Shown: in pieces, positions 46,716 to 58,619 of the stretch
How positions within the stretch are numbered: the first letter of the stretch is position 1
How the letters are laid out: the number at the start of each line of letters is the position of its first letter
Assembly (NCBI GenBank): GCA_036250195.1
Contig: JAVHZZ010000003.1
Coordinates: forward strand, 339,517,375-339,581,374
Direction of reading: 5' to 3'
Source of the DNA: Mixophyes australis
Taxonomy: Eukaryota > Chordata > Amphibia > Anura > Limnodynastidae
Length of the DNA: 64,000 bases
Notes under the pieces: generated by a model
Told to the model about the DNA's origin: nothing
What the model saw: only the letters and a program-made list of their open reading frames with translations
Database searches by the model: none
Made by a program: the position numbers and the translations under genes

Positions 46716-46839
46716 TGATTATTATAGTGTGAAATAAGTGATAAAAATATCAGTTTTACCTGCCAACATTTAATAGTGGTGTAAGAGAAATACCAAAATG
46801 AGTTTAATACTACATAATTGTCAGCATCACTAGGATGCA

Positions 46840-47880
46840 TCATGTAGCAGAGATATTCTTTCCCCAAGACCTGAGTAATTTCAGACAACAGGGACAGGAA
46901 TCTTACTAATAAGTGCCCGCAACTAAGCCACTTGACATAATTATACAACAGCAGATCGTCATACTCTGCCTCATTTTCCTCCGGTTCAGAAAAAGTCGTC
47001 TTCGCAAACTCTTTGCACGCACCGTGTTAACTATTTTTGCAGTAATGTCCATAATGTCTGCAGTGGCTAAAACTTTAGCACCCAAGTGTATTCTGATGTA
47101 CTGTATAACACAATGGATTGTTGCAAAATCAGTAAAATCTTATATTTTTGGCAGATTTGAAGAAAACCATTGTTCTTACCATCCATGGCTGAAGCCCCAT
47201 TGGTAGCAATGCACACAAGTTTCTGAACAGAAAGGCTTATTTCCTTATCACAACCAGCAAACTGTTGATAAATGTCTTCTCTTCTAGTTTTGCCTTTCAT
47301 AGGGATCATAGTTAAAAACTCCTCCTTGTAAGTAAAATCTGGGAATACCAATCTTATGAACATGATCAATCGAAAAGTATCCACTATATCAGTGGAACTG
47401 CAAAGGAAGATAACAACAGATAACTATGTCCATTATCACTTTGTTCTATAAATCATCACCCATTCCTTTCAACCGTCTCATTATAGTTTACCAAGATGTG
47501 TAATACCTTTAATTGCTTGCATGATTTCACTCTTGCTCTTTAATATATCACATAAAACATTTCCAGCATCAGGGAAAGCTCAACATTTCTCTTAGTCTGG
47601 AAAAGGTTTCTCATGCTTCACTATAGTATTTTGCAATATGAATGGATGCTTCAGTCACTCTTTTGCATTGCAAAATAAGCTTTGCCAAGAGAAGTTGTTG
47701 CGCTTCCAACTGTGTTTTCAAGGATTTCACATTAATCTTTCTTATTTCACTACTAGGTCGAAAAAAATTCTTATCTACGCTTGAAAAATGTTTTTCTAAA
47801 TTCCCATTCTTTAGTAGAGCAACACTACCAGAGCATATCAAACATATGTATTTGTCTTTGAACAGACACAATGAACTGCA
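46840..47880 (-). pseudogene. hAT transposase pseudogene (GTF2IRD2/ZBED5-like type)
   Basis: On the minus strand the order is an N-terminal FKDKYICLICSGSVALLK zinc-finger-like block near 47880-47800 and an ALLNKN-type linker with KSLKTQLEAQQ. A catalytic-region stretch near 47384-47200 follows, with MIPMKGKTRREDIY and LVCIATNGASAMDGK. Further on, near 46948, YVKWLSCGHLLVRFLSLLSEI matches the family's VRWLSRGKVLxR-type block. The hAT aspartate position of the TDGA motif reads asparagine, and several frameshifts separate the blocks, so it is inactive. The C-terminal LPF...L dimerisation domain is missing here; a domain of that type lies at 2.6-3.1 kb on the other strand. Confidence 0.85.
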
Positions 47881-48425
47881 GGATACATCCAATACATATG
47901 TGGAATATAAAGTCCAAAAACAACGCAGAGAAAAAATAAGTATTCAATTGTTGTCTGTTTATAATATAGGGCCTGATTTATTAAGGATCTTAAATGAAGA
48001 TGTATCTTATTTCAGTCTCCTGGACAAAACCATGTTACATTGCAAGGGGTGCAAACTAGTGTTCTGTTTTGCACATAAGTTAAATACTGACTGTTTTTTC
48101 ATGTAGCACACAAATACTTGATAGCTTATTTGTACACTGAAATTTAAAGTTGATATTTGTGTGTTACATGAAAAACAGTCAGTATTTAACTTATGTGCAA
48201 AACAGAACACTAGTTTGCACCCCTTGCAATGTAACATGGTTTTGTCCAGGAGACTGAAATAAGATACCTCTTCATTTAAGATCCTTAATGAATAAGGCCC
48301 ATAGTCATTAATGAAAAACAATTGCTGCGCTCACTGGTGTAGAGTCCAGATCTGGTCATGCGCAGAGCGATTTTAAGCAAAATACGGCATGTTGTGGCAT
48401 TTGCGTTAATTGATGAATCAGGCTC
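47868..48425 (+). mobile_element. Harbinger-like MITE remnant interrupted by a foldback MITE
   Basis: The left part (CACAATGAACTGCAGGATAC ... CAATACATATGTGGAATATAA) and the right part (CGCTCACTGGTG ... TTAATTGATGAATCAGGC) match the 22142-22826 family. The outer left third is missing and abuts the hAT pseudogene. The interruption at 47969-48300 brought the ATA duplication. Confidence 0.75.
47969..48300. mobile_element. Foldback MITE, PIF/Harbinger-like, copy 3 (youngest, nested)
   Basis: Arms of about 148 bp match at roughly 96% around a 36-bp loop, with ATA on each side (47966-47968 and 48301-48303). Ends are GGGCCTGATTTATTAAGG and, reverse-complemented, GGGCCTTATTCATTAAGG. A transcript would fold into a near-perfect long hairpin. 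Open frames on both strands are mirror images of each other and not genes. Confidence 0.92.
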
Positions 48426-50389
48426 ATTGTCTTCAAAGTCCAAAAAACTTTTATTACGGGGGAATGTAAAGTCTTTAAGTTCTTCCTATAACAGTATAGA
48501 CATGTGACAATTGCTGATGCTTGCTGATTGACTTCTTTATGTTTCAAACCTTAATGTTAAATAGCTGGTTTTCCTAATTCTCCCACGGGTGTCAATTATT
48601 CAGCATATTTTTGGCAACACTGGATCAATTCGCCAATTAATTTGTCAATGGCAAATCTCTGAAATTTGTCTGAATTTAAGAACAGTTAATTTGCCCATTT
48701 CTAGTACATAAATGTGTCTGTGGAGGTTACCGTTGCCTAAATCTTGTCCTGGATGTGAAATAAAGAACTTAGCCTTTAATGATATGTCCACCTTTGTGGT
48801 CTTGTCTTTTTTACTTAATTTATTTTTGTTGCTATTAGCCAAGGCTTCATTGCTATAGTGTGTCAAATTCACTCTCTAGTCTAGTTCCTAGTGTGGAAAT
48901 CTATTCTTCCTATGGATTTAACAGCCCTGTCAATCTAGGAATGTTGTGGTGCTGAGGATGGCTGTATGCAGAGTGAATGTTATGTTTAGATGGACGCATA
49001 GAAGAAAGCTGAACCTCTGGTAACCATTAGCACCGTTAGGTGTATTGCGGTATAGAATACAGACAGGTGCTTCAATTATCAAAATGTATTCTTTAGGTTT
49101 ATTTACGTTAAATATATAAATTCCACAAAATGTTCTACAGATGGACTAATACTGCTGTGCCCCTTAAGACACGATTTCAATAGCATTGGTAATAGCAAAG
49201 AGTTTTATTTAATGATAAGGTTTAACAGTGATAAAACCACAGCTACACTATCCTGGTACCATAATGTTGTTATTTATAAGTAGTCTCTTATTTGTAGACA
49301 TAATGAGCCTTATAAAACTGCTAGAAATAGCACCATTTTTGGAATATTCAAATATGTAGAATAATAAAATAATATTTCATAGCCAGCTGCAGGTTTTTAA
49401 TATCCTCTTTACTACATCAAAACATCAAAGATTAGGAAAGAATTTAATGTGAGTCACCAGTCTGGCAACATAGGAAGATCATTAAAGAGTGATTATCACT
49501 GTAAGCCTCCAGTATATTCAGGTCTGTTTCAGAGAAGATCTCACTGCAGAGACTGTACACAAAGAAAACACAAGCCCTGTTTTATATGGCATTAAAATGT
49601 GACTTACTTTTACTAGCAAAATGAAATCTCTTTGTTTGACAAATAATCTAATTTGTTTAGGTAGGTAGTAAATATTATATGGTGTGATAATTATGTGCCC
49701 CTTCTTTCCTTAACAAGTCCCACAAGCATGACCAGAAGGTTTGAGTTGTGAGGAGGGCAAGGTGCACACATATTTTAAGGATTGGGATGGTTGATCATCT
49801 CGGGGCAACGAATAAGGTTACTACTGGAGATCTGTGCTGACCCCCGTGTTTTGGGTTTGGATAGGATTTTGGTTCTAAAACGATTTCGTGTTTTGATTTT
49901 GCTACTGGATTTCCTTGGAAAATGAATAAGCTCCTTATTAATTTTTTAGGCATAGATGCGGTTAACAGTAATTGGAGATATAGAAATATAAACAACTCTC
50001 CAAAACTGAAATGCAATGGATTTATAAATTGAACTGTATGATACCTCAAGGGTTGAATAAAGACTTCGAAATCAAATGTTTTTTAACCTAATTTCAATGA
50101 TATACCCATGTCTCTTTCATTTTCAGATTTGTTTCATCTGCACTTTATACGAAATATCATCAAATGTCGGTAACAGTGCAATATATTTTTTATAATAGAT
50201 TTATTTTATATATTTTATTTACCAGGAAGTGGGTTTATGTTTTTAACACTTTGCATTTTTGCTGTCTCGTATTTTATTAAATTCTTGTAACCTAAGTTAT
50301 TGCATTTGAAATATCATAAGTTTGATTAGATCATTACCTTATACGATGTATTAATGATTCTTTTACTTTATACACTTTTTACCACATGT
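48426..50389. other. Mostly unassigned; possible repeat scraps
   Basis: No coding similarity. CCAATTAATTTGTCAATGGC near 48630 and GTGTTTTGGGTTTGGATAGG near 49840 resemble pieces of amphibian dispersed repeats, but without defined ends. Confidence 0.4.
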
Positions 50390-51450
50390 CTTATATTATG
50401 TAAATAGAAGAATTTGCCTCTGATTTTTATATTGCTTTCGACAAGAATTGTCAACTGGAAGTCCATATTGGAACGCAAGCTGGATATTCCTAATGGAATG
50501 CAAACCAGAAGTTCCTTTAATTACGATCGATGCGGAATGGAAGCCATCATTTTTCAACTTCTGTTTATTCTGATATGATGTTATGAGATTGTTTTGAACA
50601 AAACAGTGTTTATTGAGACAATATTTATTGAAATTGCCCGTTTTTGTGTTTGATTCAGACATAATATTCGATAGAGGCGGATTCTTTAGGTTATTAATGT
50701 ATGGCATTTATATATATGTTCATTTAGTGTAGCGATATTCCTGAACATAATAACAGGTGGACTCCCATTGGTTCAGAGATTGGATAGCTCTTATTGGAAA
50801 CAGGCACTATAAAATGGAGATAGTGATGTAAGAACTCATCCACCTCGACAATGACTAGCAGTTGAAACGCGTTGGAGGATGAGAGATGTGCTTCCATTAT
50901 GACCAGAATTACCATCTTGGATCTGGCTTATCCACCCAGTAATCGTCCATTCTGGGAAGAATATAAGATCTTATACTGTTGGAATATACCATCTTCTCCA
51001 GTATGAGTGTTCTGCATCTCTTTTAGGATTTTCTATGTGCCTTTTTAATATTGCTTTCATGTTAGTGTATTACTTGTTAACATTAAAATTTCCTTGCTAA
51101 ACAGTATTACGCTAGATTCTCTCTAGTTATTTTTACTTTTTCATGTGAATATGAGTCCTTGATGAGAGAAGAGCATTATGTAATTTTGAGGATCTATACT
51201 ACAGATAGACTCAAGACATAGACTTAAGGCTCATTTAAGTTTGCACTCTGGTGAGTTTGATACCACTAGGGGGGCCTAGACTGCAATCCCTGGAAAGTGG
51301 AAGTGGAACACTATTATTTTATATTTTATGTACTAACCATCATACCATTACAAGATTGATTACAAGAGTCTATGTTGATTGTATTACACTATTTTGGATT
51401 CTTTTGATTTATTACATGCTAACACTGGATGTTCAAACAAAAATCTGAAT
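50390..51450 (+). mobile_element. Probable Penelope-like noncoding fragment
   Basis: The segment contains GGAAGT...GGAACGCAA and GCGGAATGGAAG motifs, then a GAAACGCG core within a hairpin, and a long AT-rich 3' part. Amphibian Penelope-like LTR regions have this kind of GAAACGCG core. No RT frame is attached, and ends are not defined. Confidence 0.4.
50835..50883 (+). ncRNA. Hammerhead-like motif (degenerate)
   Basis: CTCATCCACC pairs with GGAGGATGAG (9 of 10) as a stem I, enclosing AATGA, a short variable loop and GAAACGCGTT. The GAAA box, an ACGCGT palindromic stem III and a GTT before the 3' strand fit a type I hammerhead of retroelement type. The CTGATGA box is degraded (ACAATGA), so activity is unlikely. 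Confidence 0.35.
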
Positions 51451-52981
51451 TTGAGCACACACAAGTTGAAAATATTGAAAACTTAAGTATTAAAAATATA
51501 AGTATCAATATTTATTTGAAGATTGTCACAGAGCTTCCTGATGGTAATTTGTTCTCTTTGGGAGATATTTGGAGAGCTTGAATCACTTCAATTTTGTTCT
51601 TTCTTTGTTAACATGAACAATGTCTATAAGAGACACTCTTCTTCTACGTTGACAGCGAGCACCGGCTGCTGTGCGCCTGTTGCCAGCCATAGATGTCTCT
51701 TACAGACAGCTTCTTGTCTAACATTTATTCTACTCTCCGTCACTCAATGTTCATATGAATAAAATAAAATTCTGTGGACGCCATGCCACCCCCCCTCCCC
51801 CCTACTTTCCTGCTTTGGCAAGCTCTGCCCTCCCTTTGAAGAGGCGAGATTGAGGAGCAGTTTGACTGCGCCATTACAAGAGTCACAGTAAGACCCCCTG
51901 AATGAGATCATAGTGACTTGGAGGAAGAAATCTTTTAAAAAAACAGTAACTAAAAGACCTCAGGTCTTTTAATTAAGGGGGGTATCCATCCAGGAGCAAA
52001 AACTAAGGAAGGGTAGTAGGACTACTAGTGGGGAAGTAAAAAACAATAAATCAAACCCCTATATTTGCATGACATTACATTTGTTTACTTACATAGACAT
52101 GTGCAGCACATTTGATTACTGTGTGCATCCATGGAAACTGAGCGAGGTATACTCTGCACAGCAGCTCGCCGCCAGATTGTGCGGCTGAGAAATACATAAA
52201 TCTATAATACATGCACTATTTATATTAATTTATTTTGAAGCCACAAGTGAGTGTGTGAGGGCCTTGTAAGAGGATATGGGGGGAAGCGGTAGGCTGAAGC
52301 TTTGCCTAATACACATAAAAGTCTTGCATTAGCCCTGTTCCTATGGTCGTGTGGAACGCACATAACACCCTAAAAATTTCAAGAATTTAATTTTGAATTT
52401 GAATTGTCTCTTTGTGTTCCCTTAGATGAATAATACACAGATTATTTACCAAAGCAGAGCAATGGTGCATTAATAGACTTTATAGTTGTCATGCATTATA
52501 AGGAACACATTTATTTGGAGGGAAAGGAAAGCATGTAAGTACTGTAGATCTGATAATGGGCTGAAAAATAAAAAATAAAACAGCCTATAGCTCACAAAGG
52601 GTGGGATTCTATTGTTATGATAGTTAAGATAGTGGAGTTATGAATAATGGCAATTATGTGGCAGATACCCCTCTATGTATCAAATATTTTCATGTCTCAC
52701 TGATTTTGTTCTTGGTACGCCAGAATTTTGATAACAAATAATGCTGATTCAGTGCTAATACATTTTCACTGTTGAAAATTCTTCAGTGTCAGACTAGGAC
52801 ATGAAGGGGCCACTGGGTGACTGCAGTGGTAGTCTATGACTGTATGTGGTGCCACTGATGGCTTATGTATGGCTTGCAACCAGCAGGGATGTGGCCAGTC
52901 AATAAAGAGTGACATACAACACAGAGGGAATTCATTTTTGTTTGGAATTACCCTTTAAAAGAAGTGACACTTCCATGATGT
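51451..52981. other. Mostly unassigned
   Basis: An AATGTCTATAAGAGACA...GTCTCTTACAGACAG pair near 51618-51706 is weakly inverted. CAGTGTCAGACTAGGACATG at about 52782 resembles a hAT MITE start, without a matching end. Confidence 0.4.
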
Positions 52982-52989
52982 AAATATTT

Positions 52990-53300
52990 CATACTTGCCA
53001 ACTCTCCCGGAATGTCCGGGAGACGCCCGCATTTCGCGTGAGTCTCACAGACTCTCGGGAGAGTGTAGCAATCTCCAGGATCTGCCCACTTCCTAGTGAA
53101 ATGGGCATATTTAGGTCCAAAACGCAGCGATTGACCAGGGCTCACGGCATTTGTCCCTGTCCCCGCTGTAAAATGACGCGTTTTGCGTCATTACATCATG
53201 GGCGGGGCCAAAATGACTCGATTTTCGGAGCCCCGCCCCCTGCACCCCCCCCTTCCCCGGCAGGCTCCCGGATCATACTTGCCATAAGTTGGCAAGAATT
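52990..53300. mobile_element. hAT MITE, CATACTTGCCAAC family, copy 1
   Basis: Flanked by an exact 8-bp duplication AAATATTT (52982-52989 and 53301-53308). The left end is CATACTTGCCAACTCTCCCG and the right end is GTTGGCAAG with a changed tip. The interior is G+C-rich, with GGGCGGGGCC and TGACGCGTTTTGCGTCA palindromic words. Confidence 0.88.
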
Positions 53301-53309
53301 AAATATTTT

Positions 53310-54380
53310 ATTCTTATGATATAGAACTTGTGTATTTACCAAATTAAACATTGAGTTTATCTAGAACTTGTGAAGTATAATCAACTTTGCAATAAAAATA
53401 AATCCCCAAACATATGCCTAAATCTGCTTTGGATTAAAGTAATACTAGGGTTTTTGTTGTGGGAATAAAATAAATATTGTAATATAGCTTACAACATGGA
53501 AATGGTTTATTCAAAACAAATAATGTCTGTGGAAAACTCTCAATAAACACAAAGATACTGATTGAAATGCAGTGAACAGCATGGTTAATAAGCAGCATTC
53601 GTGAGTATAGTAGGAACAATTCACTGATTCAATCAACTGAAGCCTTAATAAAAATATGTAACTATTTTTATATAAAATAAATGAAAATGTGGTAACCAAT
53701 TATTTTTACTGCCATTGTGCAATAATGGGTAAATAAATTCCTTAGCAAGACTATAGTTATAGTGTGTGCTACAGATTCTGCAAGACACTGAATGTGGGTC
53801 ATTAATTAACTAGCAAAATTGAAGCCCTAGAGCACATTGAACTCTATGCAATGGGACTATTTGTCCACTGAGCGCATATATAAATGCACCTTCACATTCT
53901 GCTTTTTGGAACTGCTCCTATTAAATCACTTTGTGCCTTCTCTTGCGGTATGATGGGCCCAGATGCAGGGAAATTTCTATTAGGGAGGCACATCTATTTA
54001 TGTAGTTGTCACTATAGATAATAATACTATCGCTCCAACAAGGACTTATGCAGCAACAAATTTGTATGATGAAAGTACAAAGTCCGCATAAATGGTGTTC
54101 AGTTATGTGAAAAAGAAAGTGCACCCTCTTTCAGATCTGTGTTTTTACATCTAGGGGTGCTGAGAAGGGGGCGGAGTAGGTACAAAATACCTGGAGGAGT
54201 CACCGACCTGGTGTCACCCCATCCCCGTTGGAGGCTATGGAAGGGGCCCCAAGAAGTTGCTGTAACAGTGCCCGATACTCCTCTTGGAGACCCTGCTTAC
54301 ATCTAGTTCTCATCCAGCCATACAATTTGATACATATGACAAATATACCATAACAGATTTAACTTTTTCTATTATTTATA
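53310..54380. other. Unassigned AT-rich sequence
   Basis: No recognised coding or repeat signal. A G+C-richer patch at 54150-54290 may be the edge of a repeat. Confidence 0.45.
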
Positions 54381-54381
54381 A

Positions 54382-54503
54382 AACCCACGCAGAAACGGGG
54401 ACAACATACAAACTACACACAGATAAGGCCATGGTCAGGGATCAAACTCCTGACCCCAGCGCTGTGAGACAGAAGTGCTAACCACTAAGCCATCATGTTG
54501 CTC
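54382..54503 (-). mobile_element. V-SINE head fragment
   Basis: The minus strand carries head, A box and B box through CTGTGTGTAGTTTGTATGTT and then stops at the CGTGGGTT core. It is 3'-truncated, which is unusual for a SINE and points to later deletion. Confidence 0.82.
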
Positions 54504-54727
54504 AGTTTCCTGCTCAGCAATGCTTGCGCTGGAGATTGTTTTGCAGCATTAACATGGGGTATGCTTTCAACAGCGCTGTTCGGCAATTCATAGTATTACA
54601 ATCTTATCTGTGCCTTTAATATTTAGTGGGAAGGTTCAGTAAGCAAGCTCACAGGTAGCAGAATCTATTGACACCTTAATAGAATGTTAAAATATATTTA
54701 GCAGAGTTGTAATTGACCATTTTAAGA

Positions 54728-55040
54728 CATAGTTGCCTATTTTCTCGGAATGTCCGGTAGACTCCTGAAATTATAGAATCTCTCCTGCACTCCCAGGAGT
54801 GCAGGGCAACATCCCACATTCTGCCACTTCCTTAGTGAAGTGGGTGTGGGAAGGGCCTTAATGAAGCGATTCACAGAGAAAAGCACCATCATGGCCTCAC
54901 CCACTGCTACAATAAGCAAAAATGGTGTCATTTAGCAGAGGGGGTGGGGCCTAATTACATGATTTGTCTAACCACGCCCCCAGGATCCGACAGAGAGATC
55001 TCCCCTCCCGGAGGGAAGATCCCAAATATGGGCAAGTATG
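54728..55040. mobile_element. hAT MITE, CATACTTGCC family, copy 2
   Basis: Ends CATAGTTGCCTATTTTCTCG and, reverse-complemented, CATACTTGCCCATATTTGGG. Flanks are TTTTAAGA and TTTTAAAG (6 of 8). More diverged than the other two copies. Confidence 0.78.
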
Positions 55041-55105
55041 TTTTAAAGTAAAGGTCGGAGGTAAATAAGTGTATTACAGGATCAATTGATTCAGTGAATG
55101 TTATA

Positions 55106-55866
55106 CAGTCAAGTCCATAAATATTGGGACATCGACACAATTCTCATATTTTGGGCTCTATACACCACCACAATGGATTTGAAATGAAACTAACAAGATG
55201 TGCTTTAACTGCAGACTTTCAGCTTTAATTTGAGGGTATTTACATCCAAATCAGGTGAATGATGTAGGAATTACAACGGTTTCTATATGTGCCTCCCACT
55301 TTTTAAGGGACCAAAAGTAATGGGACAATCGACTCAAAAGCTATTTCATAGTCATGTGTGGGTTATTCCTTCTTTAATTCATCATCAGTTAAGCAGGTAA
55401 AGGGTCTGGAGTTGATTCTAGATGTGACATTTGCATTTTGAATCTGTTGCTGTCGACTCTCAATATGAGATCCAAAGAGCTGTCATTATCAGTGAAGCAA
55501 GCCATCATTAGGCTGAAAAATCAAAACAAACCCATCAGAGAGATAGCAAAAACATTAGGTGTGGCCAAATCAACTGTTTGGAACATTCTTAAAAAAAAGA
55601 ACGCACTGGAGAGCTCAGCAACACCAAAAGACCCGGAAGACCACGAAAAACAACTGTGGTGGATGACAGAAGAATTTTTTCCCTGGTGAAGAAAAATCCC
55701 TTCACAATAGCCAAATCAAGAACACTCTCCAGGAGGTAGGTGTATATGTGTCAAAGTCAACAATCAAGAGAAGACTTCACAAGAGTGAATATAGAGGGCT
55801 CACCACAAGATGTAAACCATTTGTGAGCCACAAAAACAGGAAGACCAGATTAGAGTTTGGCAAACA
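55106..55866 (+). mobile_element. Tc1-like transposon, 5' half
   Basis: After TA the left terminal repeat starts CAGTCAAGTCCATAAATATT and extends about 220 bp, with a second binding-site-like GTAATGGGACAATCGAC near 55317. The N-terminal half of the transposase follows. Similarity stops abruptly at about 55866, so the catalytic half and right end are lost. Confidence 0.85.
55468..55866 (+). pseudogene. Tc1-like transposase, N-terminal DNA-binding part
   Basis: MRSKELSLSVKQAIIRLKNQ opens a paired-like helix-turn-helix with IREIAKTLGVAKSTVWNIL, the part that binds terminal repeats. A frameshift near 55620 moves the GRPRK linker motif into another frame. RRLHKSEYRGLTTRCKPFVS belongs to the second subdomain. 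The preserved part ends before any catalytic aspartate, at the nuclear-localisation side of the linker. It cannot act as a transposase but could in principle encode a DNA-binding fragment. Confidence 0.82.
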
Positions 55867-57411
55867 ACAAGGTTTGGCAAGGTTTTCCCCAAGTCTCCCC
55901 TTGGTGTTTGTGGTCACAGACACTCCCCGGAAGAGAAGCCACATTTCAGGACTTGGGTGGAGGAAGTGTTCAGTGTAAAGAGAGGTGAGAGAAAATCTTA
56001 CACCAATGCCATTTATATACACCAATTCTCAGATTAGCCAGGACAAAGGGTGTTACACGAGGAACAAATTTTGTAAGAGCATACTGGCCTCCAGCGTCAC
56101 TGATTGTACGCCCCCTGACACATGCAAAGGGAGAATCTCTGTGCAGTGCAGCTCCTACTGTCTAGAATATATTATAGTCTCAGGCTGAGGATGCATTAAT
56201 AATACACTGGGCAAAGGACTTTCTTCAAGGCGGGTTGGGGCTGGAGAGGCTACACTGGCTCAGATTTTGAACAGGGTCCCAAGGGTCTCTGACTATGCCA
56301 CTGTGAGTGTGTCATGTGCAACCAAACCTGCTTATAGAGTGTGATCACTACTATAATCAATTAAACAATCTCTACATAGACACACTATAAGTTCTGTAAT
56401 ATAAAACATGCCCTGTTAGACAGAATGACAATGCAGTTCAAAATTTATAAATGTGATTAACCTGAAAGCAATCAGTAGTTTTAACGCTGTTTATAAAATT
56501 CACAGATCACAGAGAGTTTTGGGAACATTTATACTTATTATATGGTCCACCGGAGTGCAGGGAAACACATTTATCATCTCTAAGCTGAGATTTCACATCA
56601 GCAGCTCCATTCTCAATCTATGCATTTATATTTGAAGCACAAAGCTCTACTTTCAGAATATTCTTCTTCATTAATGGCATCTGCTTGGTATTGATTTAAG
56701 GAGCCGTTTACATTGCAAGTAATGCACTTAAAAGTTATGAAAAGTAAATAAAGTATGCTGCCCAAATTAGATTTATTATATCATCAATGATACTGACTTT
56801 ATAACGAGAAAACAACTGGGAAAAAAATCAAGTGCTTTGTACTGTATTTGAAGTTGTTCATCATAGTCTGATGGTGAAATGTTCAAATGACCTTTACAGG
56901 GTATGGTCTCCATTGTGAAGTTCCAGCAATACGATCTTTGAGCACTGTTTTTGTAAATTCACATTTTTCGGAATTTATATTGTATAAATAGAACCAGGAT
57001 CATGATAATCAATTTTTTCTGGCTGTGTGTTGTGGTTGGGCTTAGACTTGTTGCACATAATTTTCACCTCGCTCCACATTTGGCTGCAAAATGTTGCAGA
57101 CTTCACTGGTGGCCTCAAGTGTTGCTCGTCCTACTCCTAAACATTCTACAAACCAGAATGAATTGACCATCATGGTCTACTCATAGATTATAAATTTTGT
57201 GAAATGTCAATTTACATATATAGTGCAGAATGGCATTCTATGCAATGGTGATGCAAAAGCAGAATTGGAAGACTGAATCACCAGAACGCCACACCTCTGT
57301 GAAACAGCCTGTTTCAATCAACATGAAACTTGATTTGTGCAAAATGTTGCAGCTTTGCTCCTCTTTACTGGAACAATAATAAGGTCAAACTTTGTGGTTT
57401 AAAAAAAGAGT
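55867..57411. other. Unassigned AT-rich sequence
   Basis: No recognised element or coding similarity. Confidence 0.45.
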
Positions 57412-57419
57412 ATTAAACC

Positions 57420-57707
57420 CATACTTGCCAACTTTCGCGAGAGTCTCCCGGACTCCCGGGAGAGTGTGGCAATCTCCCTGATCTGCCCACTTCCTAGTGA
57501 AGTGGGCAGAATTCAGTTCAAATGCCGCGATTCACCCGGAATCGAGGCGTTTGGCCCTGCCCCTGCTAAAAATGATGTGTTTTGCGTCATTACATCATGG
57601 GAGCGGGGCCAAAATGACTCGATTTTTGGCGCACCGCCCCCTGCACGCCCACCCCCCCCCCCCCCCAGCAGCTCCCGGAAGCCCAAATGAAAATGTTGGC
57701 AAGTATG
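57420..57707. mobile_element. hAT MITE, CATACTTGCCAAC family, copy 3
   Basis: Both ends carry CATACTTGCCAAC. Flanks are ATTAAACC (57412-57419) and ATTAAGCC (57708-57715), an 8-bp duplication with one change. A C-run of about 17 lies near 57650. Best preserved ends of the three copies. Confidence 0.88.
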
Positions 57708-57979
57708 ATTAAGCCTCAAGATACACTTTGAATCTGGGTGGAAGTATGCTTTGGCTGAACAGTATATGTCATGTGTAGACACACACAACAGGCTGCAGTA
57801 TACTCACATGGGTATGTAAAATTAAAAGTCATAGCAGAATGCATAAAAAAAATTGTAACATAAAATAAAAGAGATTATACAACAGTTTAATCATTTATAG
57901 AAGTATTTGTTTTAATTTTTTACATTGTTTACATTAACTACATAAATAAAGATAAACAATAAAAAACATCAAAATAACC

Positions 57980-58610
57980 AGGCGCTAATAAAATAGCCTC
58001 TGATGAAACTGTCTATTGAAGGGACGGAGAAACGCGCCAAGCGACGCCAGAATGTTCAGACTTCCTTCTAATACCCGTTTGCTCAACAGAGACTCTTTGG
58101 AATTTTCTCTGCATTGAATTGGCTTTATTTATTGATTGTTCACCACAGACATAGTTTCTAAATCTGGTTGGGGCTTGCTTTCCGGAATTACATAAAATAC
58201 AGTCAGAACTCTACATTGCAGAAACAGAGGTCCATAGCACATTCAAACTGCGTTCAGGATCTGCCCCTCCATAAGTGGAAGAATCAAAACTGCACTTAAG
58301 AACCGAGGGAAACATAATTTCTAAAGTGTGAAGCATTGTTTAACCTATAGTTCTATTTTGATTGCCATAGGGCTAATATATGAACTGATTATCCTCTTAT
58401 TGAGAATACTGTGGACATTTAGGCATAATGATATGCTGATTAAATGCTAATTGAGTTTGATTGATATGAGATTTCTTTCAATACCGGGTATAACTAGTTA
58501 TACTTGACACGCTGAGCGTGTTAATTTATTGTTTTAAAGTACATTTTTTAATAAATTTGATATTATTTATGTGACATCAGCGCTCTCACAATTTCTTTTT
58601 CTTTCATAAA
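57980..58610 (+). mobile_element. Probable Penelope-like noncoding fragment with hammerhead-like core
   Basis: CTGATGA (58000-58006) and GAAACGCG (58029-58036) are separated by a hairpin. The downstream AT-rich part ends near CATCAGCGCTCTCACAATTT, similar in style to Penelope-like 3' regions of amphibians. No RT frame is attached. Confidence 0.4.
58000..58036 (+). ncRNA. Hammerhead-like core
   Basis: Canonical boxes CTGATGA and GAAAC enclose a stem CTGTC/GACGG (one G-T pair). Two extra adenines follow CTGATGA and one precedes GAAAC. The cleavage triplet after the GCG of stem III is not an NUH, and stem I pairing is poor, so it is probably an inactive relic. Confidence 0.35.
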
Positions 58611-58619
58611 TAAAGATGC

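Noticed and set aside
47969..48300. Loop inversion relative to the foldback copies at 1404 and 44634
   Set aside because: Because the arms are symmetric, insertion of the whole element in the opposite orientation explains it. This differs from the multi-hairpin case, where the flanks fix the orientation.
48007..48321. Similar 104- and 154-codon frames on opposite strands
   Set aside because: They are mirror images produced by the arms of a foldback MITE.
57466..57712. Proline-rich 70-codon frames
   Set aside because: They fall in the G+C-rich core and C-run of a hAT MITE with clear ends and target duplication.
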